A stretch of 64,000 nucleotides of DNA from Odontocerum albicorne (GCA_949825065.1 OX463866.1:511001-575000); one strand, 5' to 3'; numbered from the stretch's first letter, positions 10,421 to 20,959 are shown. Program-made: numbers and translations. Notes: generated by a model from the sequence alone, not told the origin.

Positions 10421-11282
10421 CTTGTAGCCTGTGGAACTAAGGTTCAAATGGGGTAGCGTATTAAATGTCGGATTTTTCCGAAACACCGGTCTAATGATCG
10501 GCAAAACTCTACAAACAGACCGGAATAACATCAAGGTTAAAAATTAAACGTCAAAAACCCTATAGTGTTGCCACAGCAATGCAAATTGTACAATTTCAAG
10601 TCGTTTTCTTTCTTTTGATAATATATTTTGACCATAGACAATTATGAGCTGTGTTCTTGTACATTGTTTTTAATATGGCGCCAAAGCGCTTAATATAGCA
10701 CTATTAGTAAAAAGATGTTTTATAAATCAGTTATCGCAACTTGACGGTCAAAAAGTTAAAAAAATGTTTCTATCTGTAAATTGACTGAAGTAAATAAATA
10801 AGATACTTCCTTTTATAACACTGGCATTAGCCATAGTGTGAATAAATTTGATTAAGATGTAAAATAGATAAAACTCTTAAAATATCACAAAAATATAAAA
10901 AGTATGTATGCATTTACGCCGTTTCACTGTTGAGGTAGGCATATTATATAATCGAGTCAAGGTTCTGTGACTTATTGTTATTAGAGCAAAGTTTTTTTTT
11001 AACACCTTTTTAAAAAATATGTAAACATTAAAAAGAAAATCCAGGAATGAATATATTTGGAAAATCTACAACGCAAAAAAAGTCTAAATTATAAATATTT
11101 TCATGAACTTGCAGAAGTGAGATATTTTTATATCCTGTGTGATGGAACTCAAACCTTAGAATCCATAAACAACGATGACATTTTCCTGAATTGAACGTCA
11201 GAACAAAATTGAATTTGCAAGTAATCATTTGGCATTCACTGAAAATTGTTTTGTTAAGTGATTTTTGAATAATTCCGCAAAA
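10421..11282. promoter_or_regulatory. divergent DJ-1 / SEM1 intergenic region
   Basis: The start codons of DJ-1 (10420, or 10534 if the longer start is used) and SEM1 (11283) face away from each other across 748-862 bp with no recognised repeat. The region must hold both 5' UTRs and probably both promoters. No TATA box at a convincing distance or other motif stands out by eye, so the promoter role is inferred from gene layout only. Confidence 0.5.
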
Positions 11283-11355
11283 ATGAGCGACAAACCCAAA
11301 GTAGACCTCGGCCTCCTCGAAGAAGACGATGAGTTTGAAGAATTCCCCGCTGAGA
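11283..11355 (+). CDS. Sem1: SEM1 exon 1
   Basis: 24 codons plus one base, [10 protein letters not shown] to EEFPAE; donor A|GTGAGA. The split codon becomes AAC (Asn) with exon 2, where the human protein has Asp. Confidence 0.95.
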
Positions 11356-14300
11356 GTGAGATTAATTGCGTTTTATTATTTGCATTGTTTTAACCCTACT
11401 TTTCATTATATTTTGTGTCAGACATCAGAAATGAATGCATGGATAATATTAACGTTTTACATGTCATATCCTTTTTAATGTTTGCTATAACTGCACGCCA
11501 TTTGATATCCCTCTTCATTTTTCCATCATCAGAGAAAATACTACGCGAATAGCAAAAATTTTCTTCATCTTGGTTTAGGTCGTATGACCTGTTTGTGACG
11601 GTGGGCTGTCCTGGGATGATATCGTCCAGCTGTCCTTCCACCTTTTCGGTGGCCTTCCTGATAATCTCCTGGTGCTAGGGTTTTCAGTCTTAGCGATTTT
11701 TGGCCAGTCTTATATCCTCCATGCGGTCCACATGATCCCTCCAGAAGCGCCTTCTGTTTCATCCCCACCTCACTATGTCTTCAACACCACAGACAGACCT
11801 TATCGTCTCATTTCTGATCCGATCTCTAAGAGTTCTGCCTGCGATGGAGCGTAGGGTTCTCATTTCCGCCACTCTGAGAAGGTTTTTTGTCCTGTTGGTA
11901 TCGGCTCTCACTTCTAGGCCATATGATGGGGCGGACGCATCTCTTGACCATACTTTCAGTAGCTGAAAGCCAAAGCTGTTGCTTTATTAGTTTGTGCTCG
12001 TACTTCACTATATGGTATAGGTATGCTAGTTGCTGCAGATCTCTACACCTAGGTAAGTGAATCGCATGACTTGCTCGATGGGTACATTATCGATGATCAG
12101 TTTACATCTGAGTGGCTCTTTTGATATTGTTAAGCACTTTGTTTTATTGACAGAAATCGTCATATTGTATTACTTAGAAGCAAGGGGAAATTTGTAGAGC
12201 ATTCTCTGAAGATCATCTTCGCTTTCTGCTAATATTGCAGCGTCGTCGGCATAACACACTATACTCATCAATTGACCATATTTCCCATTTTGTACCCCAG
12301 GCCCAAAGAAGTCGCCTCCTCTATGATTCTATCCATAATAATGTTAAAAAGGAATGGGCTGAGACTGTCTCCCTGTTTGATACCGGTTGCAGTTTTGATT
12401 TTTGTTTTCTATCACCCTGTGTATAGATTTCGCAACATTTATTCCCTTATACTGAATGGTAGAATCGAGATCTGTTTTATCCGTACTTGTTTATATTAAT
12501 TTTTTCGCAAAATTCATTCTCAATATATTATCATAGTTCACTTTACATCAGCAGATAAAACTGTCAATAAACTTCATGCACTAAAAATCTAGTTCCACAA
12601 CCAGATTTTTTTATGCAGTCATCACATGTCTGTCTTAGCAGTCGAACATAACTTGTCACGGTGATACAACATTCACGATTGAACATGTATCCAGACAATT
12701 GAGGTGTTATTGTGGAGAAGGCAAAAAGTGATATTTTGAAGAAAAAAATCTATGCTTTTCCAGATTGTTTTATCTCTATATATCCGACAACAGCTATAAA
12801 TTTCAACTTTTTTTATTAATCTGAAAGTTATTGTTCATATCCGTGTCCGAACCATCAACTATGCCACGTGTTTCCAGTTGGAGGTGACAGAGATCCCCCC
12901 GCCCCTATCATTCGCATCAATAAAAGCATGTAGTCCCGATGCTCAGACAAACTATACTTGGGAAAATGTAGGATGGTTCCTGTGACGTTTGAAATGTCAT
13001 GTCTTAAAGGGATGGGGTAAAATCGTTTTTTTTTTTACAAATCGAATAGTTTTTTTATAAATCGAAAAATTGTTTTTCTCTAAACTGACATTTTAATTCC
13101 TAATTTTCATTATACTGACTTTTTAATGTATTGTATGATTTGTGTCTATCTTTAAATAGGCCAAGATCCACTATGAATTAATACTAATTATGAACATTTA
13201 ATTTTAGGTATAAAAAAATCGAAAATCCAATTATCGTATACCCCATCCCTAGCCAATGCAGACTAACGTAGTGACTTTTGACAAACGTCACCAAATATTA
13301 TTTGATTTTAACAAACTGCCACATTTTTGCTAATTTGTAACAAGATGTATTAATTTGTCATTATTGTTAGTTTTATGTAATGTATTTACCTAAATAACTT
13401 GCTATTTATTAGAATTGAGGCCTATATTAAAGTTGATAAAATAATTAAAATTACTGAATGTCGTTACAAGGTTGTATTGGGGCAAATTTGTGAACTGTCA
13501 CAGGAACTGTGCTACAATTTCTTAAGTATAGCATGTGTTGTGCATCCTGTATATCCCCACAATCACATTCGATGCTGTCACCCCTGCTCGGAGACTAATT
13601 CAGTGCTCTCCAAGTAGACCAAGGCCTCCATTGGTCTCCAGGTCACATCTTTTAGGAGAGCTTCACGCAGTCATCAGGTGTTTTTTATTTCCACTTCAGA
13701 GAATGTCAGTTCTTGCACTCTCTTCATAAAACTATTCCTGTGTTGCTGGGTATTGCACACACAACATTTTTCAGGACCAGAATATTTTTTAATGTTAACC
13801 TTTATTTAACGTTTTCCACTGTAGCCTGAAATTTATTTATCTCATCAATGGTACAATGTACTTTAAAATATTATTTAAAAAAAAATATAAGTAGTGACTG
13901 TTTCATTAATTACAAAGGCAAATATACCTTGTTTTTGTTTTATCAAACACTGTTTATTCCACTTTTTTGTAACGGTATAACCCTACCGGTTTCAAGGTGC
14001 ACAAACAAGACTGAATTCTATTCGAACTGGTACCAAGATACACGCTTCTAACGGTTAACATTCAGGTTGAGGACTGTGGGTAAAGGGTGGGGGGAAGGGA
14101 GGGATGAGATGATCTCGGCCAGCAGTGGGGATATTTTTGGGATATATGTGTTTGCCAGATGTTCATTAGAAGTGTGTATCTTGGTACCAGTTCAAACAGA
14201 ATTCAGTCTTGTTTGTGCTCCCCTGATGATGAGGTGTGCACCTTGAAACCGGTAGGGTTATACCGTTACAAAAAAGTGAAATAAACAGTGTTTAACTAAA

Positions 14301-17155
14301 CAAATGAAAATGTCTTTAAACCTCCACAATGTTAATGCCTTAATATACCTTTTGATAGCTTCTCTCTTAAATATATTATATTTTCTATTTATCTTGAGAT
14401 GTATGTGCGATTATGGAATGTATTTATATATGTACATACTGTGTTGCTATCAATAAACCTATATTTATTTATTTTCCCAAAATAAAATAAAAAAACCACT
14501 TAAAACTATTAATAAAAAAAAAACACTTTAAGTTAAGACAATATAAGAGAAAACACATAATAAAGATAAGCTATGAAAAAGTCTAATCTGGGCTCATCTC
14601 ATAACATCTTCTCAATTGATCTGGGCTCATCTCATAACATCTTCTCAATCGAGATACACGGCTATTTATGACAGATCTCGAATGTAATATTTTAATTCTT
14701 TAGCAAGTCGCGGAGGTTTTTATAATGTTTGTCCCTGTTCCCAGACTGGGGCACGGAAGATGGAGACGACGAGGATGTGTCGGTGTGGGAAGACAACTGG
14801 GAGGATGACAATATCCAGGACGACTTTAATCAGCAATTGAGGTATTTATCACTTAATGAGGTTCTCACAGGCACTGTATTATTCATCTGTTAGGCCTCGG
14901 CCACACAGGTAGGAGCCTCGCTTGGTGCTTATAGCTACGCTGCGAGCTAGGTGACATATCCTAGCGAACCAACGCACCGCATACTATCGCAATGACCACA
15001 CTGCACGTTTTGCGCCACGCTACGTGACGATTAGTCACCTAGTGAGTCTCCTAGCGAACAGACGTGTTGGTTAATTTTATTGTGTCACCAAGTGATTTTA
15101 CAAGATGGAGGAAGTTTTAATAACAGCTGTGTATAAAAGGGAGCCTTTGTGGAACCCATCGAGCAAATTATACAAAAATGTACCTGTAATAAAATCACTT
15201 TGGAATGAAGTGGCACAGGAAGTAAATAAAGATAAGGTAAGTTGTAATGAAATTCGTTAGTTTTGAGAGTGGCATCGTTTGTTGACTCAACCGCTCCCAA
15301 ATGTCAAATGGATTTGTGCGAAGCACTTTGGTGTGGGCAAGCATGAAGTCACCTAGTCTATTAGTCACGTAGCACCTAGCGAAGCACTTTGATGTGGCCT
15401 CGGCCTTAGAGGGTGATGAAGTTTTTACCAAAAAAGTGCCAGCAATGATTTCCTAAATAATAGCCCCTTAAATTAGAGATTTTTCCAGGCTGTTGGGATT
15501 CTAGCTATTGGACTCCTATTCATAAGAAATGTAATGGGTTAAATGTGGCAAATTACAGGTCTAAGCTAGAATCGTTAAAAATTGTATATACTTCTGCCCT
15601 CATAAGCAAAAACACAGCTAATGGCAAAAGTTAAGTTTTGAGAAAACTGCACTTTTATGTTTTTCATTGCTGCTTAAAAATGTTGTGATTCATGAACAAA
15701 AACGCAGTAAAATGTTTTTCATAAGCAAAAACGCAGCAAACGTATAGGCAGGCACTTGCTGCCTTTTTGCTTATGAATCACATTTTATTATTTTTTTTGC
15801 TTAAAACCTTGTATTTTGTAATATTAAAAAAGACATTTTGTCGATTTTTGTATTGAAATAAATGGTTTTCGGTATTTTTTTTTATGGATTATGGTTCAGA
15901 ATTTAATATGGGATATTGCCTCATACTTAGTTAAATTTCTGATTTTTTCCCGTTAGCTGCGTTTTTGCTTATGACGGCAGACTTCTATGGTAAGAACAAG
16001 TAACATAAAATAATAAAAAAAATACAGCACTGTATTAATCTGTTCGAGGGCGATGAAGTTTTTGCAAAAAGTGCCAGTAATAATGTCCCAAATAGGGTTT
16101 TTTTGTATTGACATTAACACAATTTTTTCAATTCCGATGTAATTGTGTTAATTACGTGTGTGTGGTCTATTGATCCAGAAGAAAACTGTTTTGTATTTAT
16201 ATTTTGCATTCATGTATCTCCGTCATCCTATCCCTCATGTCTGAGGATGGCAGAAGCCATCAATGACCCTTTTAAATGTCTCCATCCATCTAGATCTGTC
16301 CCGGATTGATCGGAGAGCATTCGATACTAAAGATCCTGTCACAGTCCTGATCAGATAACTCCATCTGTTTGAGGTTCTTCATCGAGATCTAGTTCCCTCG
16401 ACGACGCTTCCGACGACCACAAGTTAATCCAGGCTATTCGACTCTTCTCATGATGTGGCCGAAATACTCTAAGACACGTCGCATACTTGAGCTCGGTTAA
16501 GATGGACTCCCTCAAAGTTAGTAGTATGAACCGACTGGAAGTATTCGAAATGTGGATACCCTGGACGGATATGGTCAGCAACACGAGGGTTCTTCAAAGA
16601 GCCAAAGTTGATAAGAGAATTGCTGGCTAATATTAAAATCTGAAAGGTGTCCTACTGGGGTCATGTACTTAGAGGAGTAAAGTACAAATTACTGCACCTG
16701 ATCATCCAAAGCAAAATAGAAGGCCGAAGAGGTGTTGGCAGGAGGCAAATTTCCTGGCTCCGCAATGTACATGATTAAACTGGCATAAGGGGTGTTGGAG
16801 ATCTTTTTCGGGCTGCCGGGGACAAAGATGCCTACTTTCAAGTGATATTCAACGTTGGGGGGACCTGTTCTCATGGCTGTTCATGATTTGTTCTCATGGC
16901 TGTCCATGGTATCTGGAGTATTCTGTGCCAACACCACATTTCAAAGACATCGATCTGTTGTCTTTCCGAGTCTCCCAAGGTTCTAGTTTCAACGCCATAT
17001 AAAAATATTAAGACCGGTATTTGGACTAGCCTAATTTTCGTGTTTTTTTGTAATGGTGCGGTTATCCCATATCTTGATGTCTGATGATGAATAAAAAAGG
17101 GTTTTCACTCTGTTGCAGGGCTCAGCTGGAGAAGCAGAAGATGCAGATTGGCTGA
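11283..17155 (+). CDS. Sem1: SEM1/DSS1 (26S proteasome lid subunit Rpn15), whole gene
   Basis: SEM1/DSS1 is a small disordered acidic protein. It stabilises the proteasome lid, is part of TREX-2 mRNA export complexes and binds BRCA2-type proteins. Exons 11283-11355, 14745-14841 and 17119-17155 join to 207 nt: 68 residues plus TGA, the normal size. The sequence starts [20 protein letters not shown], continues FPAENW, then the diagnostic second acidic/aromatic block [15 protein letters not shown], then a short helix, [10 protein letters not shown]. Both acidic ligand-binding blocks with their Trp/Phe residues are intact. All splice sites are GT/AG and phases fit. The introns (3.4 and 2.3 kb) are filled with transposable elements. 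The identification is secure. Confidence 0.96.
11400..12500 (-). pseudogene. LINE reverse transcriptase fragment in SEM1 intron 1
   Basis: The minus strand gives an RT fingers/palm stretch near 12350 ('[19 protein letters not shown]'-like, degraded) and an intact catalytic box, [20 protein letters not shown], at 12260-12200. '[15 protein letters not shown]' and '[15 protein letters not shown]' follow, then a C-terminal part with '[16 protein letters not shown]' near 11530. Non-LTR retrotransposon, RTE-like by motif order. It carries frameshifts and lies antisense to SEM1. Confidence 0.8.
12953..13530 (+). mobile_element. 578-bp TIR element (family M), copy 1
   Basis: The left end TATACTTGGGAAAATGTAGG with CTGTGAC and the inverted right end (13492-13530) form TIRs of about 35-40 bp. 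The right half ends GGGGCAAATTTGTGAACTGTC, shared with 26710-27297, 41812-42372 and the 211-bp element at 48081-48291. Non-coding, mariner-like MITE with TA-type ends. Confidence 0.75.
13931..14341. mobile_element. foldback Penelope-like element, third copy
   Basis: Flanked by AATATACCTT at 13921-13930 and 14342-14351. It has two inverted arms (about 13935-14045 and 14160-14300) homologous to the copies in the DJ-1 introns. The right arm contains CTGATGA, a stem, GAAA, then a loop and CCGTTA: the best match to a hammerhead core among the copies. It lies in SEM1 intron 1. Confidence 0.8.
14342..14744. other. SEM1 intron 1, 3' part
   Basis: Positions 14395-14480 match inverted 56020-56100 (a LINE 3' end: 'gttgctatcaataaacctatatttattt'). 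14582-14612 is directly repeated at 14620-14650 (ATCTGGGCTCATCTCATAAC). Otherwise nothing is recognised. Confidence 0.5.
14745..14841 (+). CDS. Sem1: SEM1 exon 2
   Basis: Acceptor CCTGTTCCCAG, donor AG|GTATTT. It encodes [19 protein letters not shown] and continues to DDFNQQL, the second acidic ligand-binding block. Confidence 0.96.
14893..15405 (+). mobile_element. PIF/Harbinger-like element with MADF exon (family H1)
   Basis: TIRs GGCCTCGGCCACAC and, inverted, GGCCGAGGCCACAT lie between TTA copies at 14890-14892 and 15406-15408. This fits the 3-bp TWA target preference of PIF/Harbinger. At 15105-15236 it encodes [20 protein letters not shown] and continues to '[13 protein letters not shown]', a MADF-type DNA-binding domain, followed by a good donor (AAG|GTAAGT). 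No DDE nuclease is present. It lies in SEM1 intron 2. Confidence 0.75.
15105..15260 (+). CDS. MADF-domain ORF/exon inside H1 element
   Basis: 52 codons including the stop. Residues 4-44 show the MADF pattern: LI..V..RE.LW (positions 5-16), 'Y.N' and 'W.EVA'. In PIF-type transposons a second protein with a Myb/SANT or MADF domain works with the nuclease in DNA binding. GTAAGT at 15237 suggests a first exon whose partner exons were deleted; unspliced, translation stops eight codons later. Whether it is expressed is unknown. Confidence 0.55.
   Translation: MEEVLITAVYKREPLWNPSSKLYKNVPVIKSLWNEVAQEVNKDKVSCNEIR
15596..15978. mobile_element. 383-bp TIR MITE in SEM1 intron 2
   Basis: The left end (GCCCTCATAAGCAAAAACAC) is the inverted match of the right end (GTTTTTGCTTATGACGGC). 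ACTTCT occurs just outside both ends (15590-15595 and 15981-15986, the second offset by 2 bp). The phrase TTTTTGCTTATGA or its complement recurs inside the element, a pattern of subterminal transposase sites. Confidence 0.65.
16200..16900 (+). pseudogene. LINE C-terminal fragment in SEM1 intron 2
   Basis: The plus strand reads '[20 protein letters not shown]', then a degraded '[15 protein letters not shown]' and '[20 protein letters not shown]'. It is closely related to 20960-21420 and 58180-58555, and belongs to the same LINE family as the RT box in intron 1. Confidence 0.75.
17119..17155 (+). CDS. Sem1: SEM1 exon 3 and stop
   Basis: Acceptor CTCTGTTGCAG. It encodes [12 protein letters not shown] and TGA at 17153-17155: the C-terminal helix that contacts other lid subunits. 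Confidence 0.94.
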
Positions 17156-17517
17156 GTGGAATCTCCCAGTGGACCGTGTGTGCGAATGTGTGAACTCAAC
17201 TCTTGATGTATGAATGGATAAAATATGTTTGTGGATTTCTGAAATATATTTTATAAAAAACAAAGAACATTTTTATTTTAAACCTTCCGTCACCTTTTAA
17301 ATCATCCCATGTCAATGTAGTGTTAAATAATAATTACTTGATATTAAAATGGAACTAAAATAACTATATATAGCCTATTTTGGCCAACCAACTACAGTAT
17401 ACAGGTTGCTACAAAAATAAATTTAAATAACTTTATTTTTAAATTAAATAAACTTTTTTACTATTCAGTAATTTGTAAAAATACAATTATTTAGTTTGTT
17501 ATTTATAGTTAAGGCAT
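17156..17517. other. 3' flank of SEM1
   Basis: Presumed SEM1 3' UTR and intergenic DNA. ATTAAA/AATAAA-like words occur at 17342 and 17415 but none is clearly the poly(A) signal. 17485-17524 is an end remnant of the Penelope-like family (TTATAGTTAAGGCATTAACA). Confidence 0.5.
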
Positions 17518-17524
17518 TAACACT

Positions 17525-17682
17525 CCGACCTCCGTGGCCTGGTGGTAGTGGCCAGACACTTGTCTGCCGATCCGGAGGTTGCGGGTTCGATCCCCGCTAA
17601 CACTTAAGGCCTATAAAAACATCTTTCTGGTTGGTTGGAAGAGATTGCCATATGCCAATAAACTCGCCAGGTTAAAAAAAAA
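17525..17682 (+). mobile_element. tRNA-derived SINE, internally deleted
   Basis: Same head (A box, GGTTCGATCCC) and tail as 2813-3010, but about 37 bp between head and body are missing and about 10 bp are duplicated in the A-box region. Flanked by TAACACT at 17518-17524 and 17683-17689. It is inserted in a Penelope-family remnant. Confidence 0.88.
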
Positions 17683-17699
17683 TAACACTGAAGGTTTAA

Positions 17700-18264
17700 C
17701 CCTTCCTTCCCTGTGATGTGTAACTAGTACACATTGCTTCTAAAAACTTTAATATCTCTAAATATAATAAAGACTGGGTTAAGATTTTAGGTATTCCTCC
17801 ATAATACATTTACACATTGAATGAAAAAATAATATTAATAATAATTAGCACTTATCGGCCCCATCTATTTGTGAAAATCGGGAATAAATTCACCAATACA
17901 ATCAAACGTGTGCCAGTGTGTGATGTAGGCATATTCATTCTAAAAAACCGTTATAGGTGAAGAAGCGATTCACGTCTCACTCTACTTCGGTATATGAGAA
18001 TGCAATAGAATCTCAGTTCGCTCGCTTCAGTAGCTTTCGGGCATCCATTTGAGGTAGTCTCTTCGTCCATTTTGTTAACGTCGGCCGATGTTTTTTTCAT
18101 GTTTTCAGCAATTAAATTTCAATTATTATCACTTTCGACTTCAAATTTAATTAATTTAAGCGATTGGCTATAAATATTATTTTAAATTGCTAATTTTTAC
18201 ATGTGTATTGAATGAATACACAGCACCGGAATGTGCAGATTTTTTTAGCACAGGAAGGGAAAGG
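17700..18264 (+). mobile_element. TTAA-flanked element, copy D (subfamily 1)
   Basis: Bounded by TTAA at 17696-17699 and 18265-18268. Its ends are CCCTTCCTTCCCTGTG and, inverted, CCTTTCCCTTCCTGTG. Internal sequence is closest to copy A and clearly diverged from copies B, C and E, so it represents a second subfamily. Non-coding. Confidence 0.85.
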
Positions 18265-18268
18265 TTAA

Positions 18269-18605
18269 ACAGCAAACTTTTTAGCTTCAATCTTGTCGTT
18301 TCGTTTCGGTAGATTATATAATGCAGAAATAATAATTTCTCGGTGTTTCTCTGCAGTAGTTTATTCCTTCTCTTTTCGTAGATAACACCCGCCTCGCTGC
18401 TTATAACATTCTTGCCCTGGGTATGCTGCTAAGAGGTGGTGATAAGTATTGTCTAGCAAATTTTGATAGCTTTGAATAAATATCTGCATTTCTTGACCAG
18501 CCTCCCTCCCGGGTAACCGGTACCCGGTCAGTCAAGTTTATCTTGTTCTCCTGATACCCAATACCCGGTACCTGGCATTTTTAGCACATCACTAATTATA
18601 CCATA
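18269..18605. other. unassigned intergenic DNA
   Basis: No gene is recognised. 18505-18590 holds repeated GGTACCCGG/CCGGTACC words (18518-18532 and 18568-18580), possibly ends of a small TIR element. Confidence 0.35.
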
Positions 18606-19180
18606 TTGGCCCGACTATAGGGCGACCCTGATTATAAGGCGACCCCAATCTTTTAATCTGCTTTTTGGAGAAAAAAATATTTCCCTAACCATTATAATAT
18701 GAAAAATAAAATAAAAATGTTTAACGAAAAATATTTACTAAAACAAAGTACAGTTAACATTATTTGCCCTGATACCGAATTGTCTGGCAGCCGCACAGCT
18801 GTTGGTTGTTTCTGCAGCACGCACCACCATAACCTTCAAATTGGAATCATGGATTCTGCGTATTCCTCGATCAACTTGATTTTTTCCAGCTCCTCGTCTT
18901 TCAATATGGTCAATCATAAATTTTTTTTAGGTAGCAAAGATGCAAAACGGAGCATAGTTAAAAAAAACAGCTCAAAAACTGTCAGAAATGAGTACGCACA
19001 GGCTACCATATGTGTAAACAATGACGCTTTTTGAACGCTCTCATTACAATGTTGCCATTTCGCTAATCGCGAGTAGTGAATTTATTGTTACCCACAATGT
19101 TTGTGACTCGAATATAAGGCGACCCCCCCTATTTACGTGTCGCCTTTTTAAATACAAACCTCGCCTTATAGTCGGGCTAA
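18606..19180 (-). mobile_element. pogo/Tigger-like non-autonomous element
   Basis: TIRs TTGGCCCGACTATAGGGCGA and (inverted) TTAGCCCGACTATAAGGCGA sit between TA dinucleotides at 18604-18605 and 19181-19182. Inside, the minus strand (about 18850-18750) reads LKVMVVRAAETTNSCAAARQ and 'FGIRANNV', like the N-terminal helix-turn-helix of pogo/Tigger (CENP-B-type) transposases. The nuclease domain is missing. Confidence 0.75.
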
Positions 19181-19467
19181 TACGGTAGATCTCCTCAAGT
19201 GCGTTCTTATTTGGGACTTCTACCCCGATAGGGAAACGGTTAGATGGTATGTATATATTACATGTATGTAAGGAAATGTTGATAATGCTGATGTAATTGG
19301 TCTACCACTAAAAATGAATAAAATAACACACCAATATAGGCACTTACAGCTAAAAAAAAACATTTTGACCATGAAGGTCTTTGACTTCTTATAGATCGAT
19401 ATTGATCATGTTAAAAAAATCCGTTATCCACTTAGACCGAGGTGTCTGCAAGTCGAGTCCTGCAGTG

Positions 19468-19532
19468 GACCCCCCTATTTACGTGTCACCTTTTTAAATA
19501 AAAACCTCACCTTATAGTCGAGCTAATACGTT
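19468..19532 (+). mobile_element. solo 3' end of the pogo-like element
   Basis: About 60 bp nearly identical to 19120-19180 (CCCCCCTATTTACGTGTC... to GCTAATACG), without the rest of the element. Confidence 0.75.
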
Positions 19533-19539
19533 TTTTTAT

Positions 19540-20060
19540 TCACCCTTCTTTTAAAGCTCCACAAGGGAGCATAGGGAGGCCACCAGTCTTCTCCATTCAG
19601 AGCAGTTGTGGGCGATGTTGGTAATCTCCTTCCACGACATTCCTAAACTTCCTTGTCATAGGAACGGTACACCGTGAGAGAGGCTTCTTCCAGGCCGCCG
19701 GAACCCCAATGGACAGAAAAACAGCGCTCTCCTCGGTCAACAATCATCAGGCATTCTCAGAACATGTCCCAGCCAGGACCATCGCCTCTCCCGAATTACA
19801 GAGACGACAGACCTCTGCCGGGTGCGCCGGTGTACAGCGTCGTTTGTTATGTGGTCATACCACCTGACTCCCAATATCCTCCTGAAACACCTGTTTTCAA
19901 TACTAAGTATCTGGCGCTCCTGAGTCTTGGTGAGATACCAAGATTCACAGCCGTACAGGAGGATCGGGATGACACATGCGTTAAACAGGCGGCATTTTAT
20001 TGTGACGCTGAATCCAGTCGCCTTCCAAATCCTATCCATGTTGTTGAACGCCCCGCTGGC
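19540..20060 (-). pseudogene. LINE ORF2 C-terminal region
   Basis: The minus strand at 20039-19737 is open for 100 codons: FSVTIKCRLFNACVIPILLY, 'GCESWYLTKTQERQILSIEN', 'RCFRRILGVRW', and 'RRWSWLGHVLRMPDD'. This is the connection region between RT and C-terminus in RTE/CR1-like LINEs. Frame breaks follow. The 5' part is absent. Confidence 0.8.
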
Positions 20061-20585
20061 AGCACCATAGTTAATACGGTAGTTATTGGAAACTTGTTAT
20101 TATAATAAAGGAGAAGCTGGAAGAAAAAAAGGGAATAAAACACAAATTTCAGACAATGATGGAAATAATGATTTATTGTTCTGTTTCCGTAAACATTGTA
20201 AAGATAAATACATGAATAATTTGCAAATACTTGGCTGGACAGCATATCATATCATATCATCATTATTAAATTAATAGTATACTTCAATCGTTTCACTTAC
20301 GTCACTAGAATAGTTTATTACGGCTAACTCTCGTTAAATGTCCGCCCGCCACACCTTCTCACATTCAACTCGGGCTCCATCGTCAACGTAATAAATACAG
20401 CTTAAATTATATTTACATTTAATCACCTTCTCAACAATCCCACGAGTAATTGAGATAAATGCATATTACCCGTAACACTTCAAATATTTTTTTTTCTTTC
20501 TAAGAAACCATTAGTTATACTGGTCTGAATGGAGTCGAGTCGAAGGACTCCTGACTCTTACGTCTTAATTTATTGACTTCTAGAT
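20061..20585. other. unassigned intergenic DNA
   Basis: No gene or repeat is recognised apart from a short ATCAT run near 20246-20262. Confidence 0.4.
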
Positions 20586-20880
20586 CAGGGGTCTCCAGAC
20601 ACCGGCCTGCGAGCACCTCCGGACCGCGGTAGCTATCTCCACCACAATTAAATGTCCTTGACACTTGCCCGTAAGTACCAACCGAAATTACGAATGGAGC
20701 GGAGTCAACCCCCGCACCCTTCGCCATAGATATCTCACTCGCCGGCTAGTCCCAATACGAAAATTTACGCGTAATTCAAAACTACAGTATGTTGGTATGA
20801 TGAGCTAGCTAGATCTTGGCACTTGGGACTAAGTGGAGGAGTAAGTGTGGCCCTTAGTCTAAAAAGGTTGGAGACCCCTG
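20586..20880. mobile_element. hAT-like MITE
   Basis: The ends CAGGGGTCTCCAGACACCGG and (inverted) CAGGGGTCTCCAACCTTTTT match the CAGGGGTCTCCAA consensus of hAT-type elements. The 8-bp flanks (TTCTAGAT, GTTTAACA) do not match, so the target duplication is lost or the copy was rearranged. Non-coding. Confidence 0.7.
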
Positions 20881-20959
20881 GTTTAACATTTTCGTAAGAT
20901 AAATATAATCTGATAGTTGAAGATACAAATCCTCGAGGATCAATCTGGGATGTTTCGTG

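Noticed and set aside
11775..12008. ORFs on both strands in SEM1 intron 1
   Set aside because: They are shadows of the antisense LINE reverse transcriptase fragment.
20515..20727. 70-codon minus-strand ORF
   Set aside because: It overlaps the end of a hAT-like MITE and has no recognisable domain.
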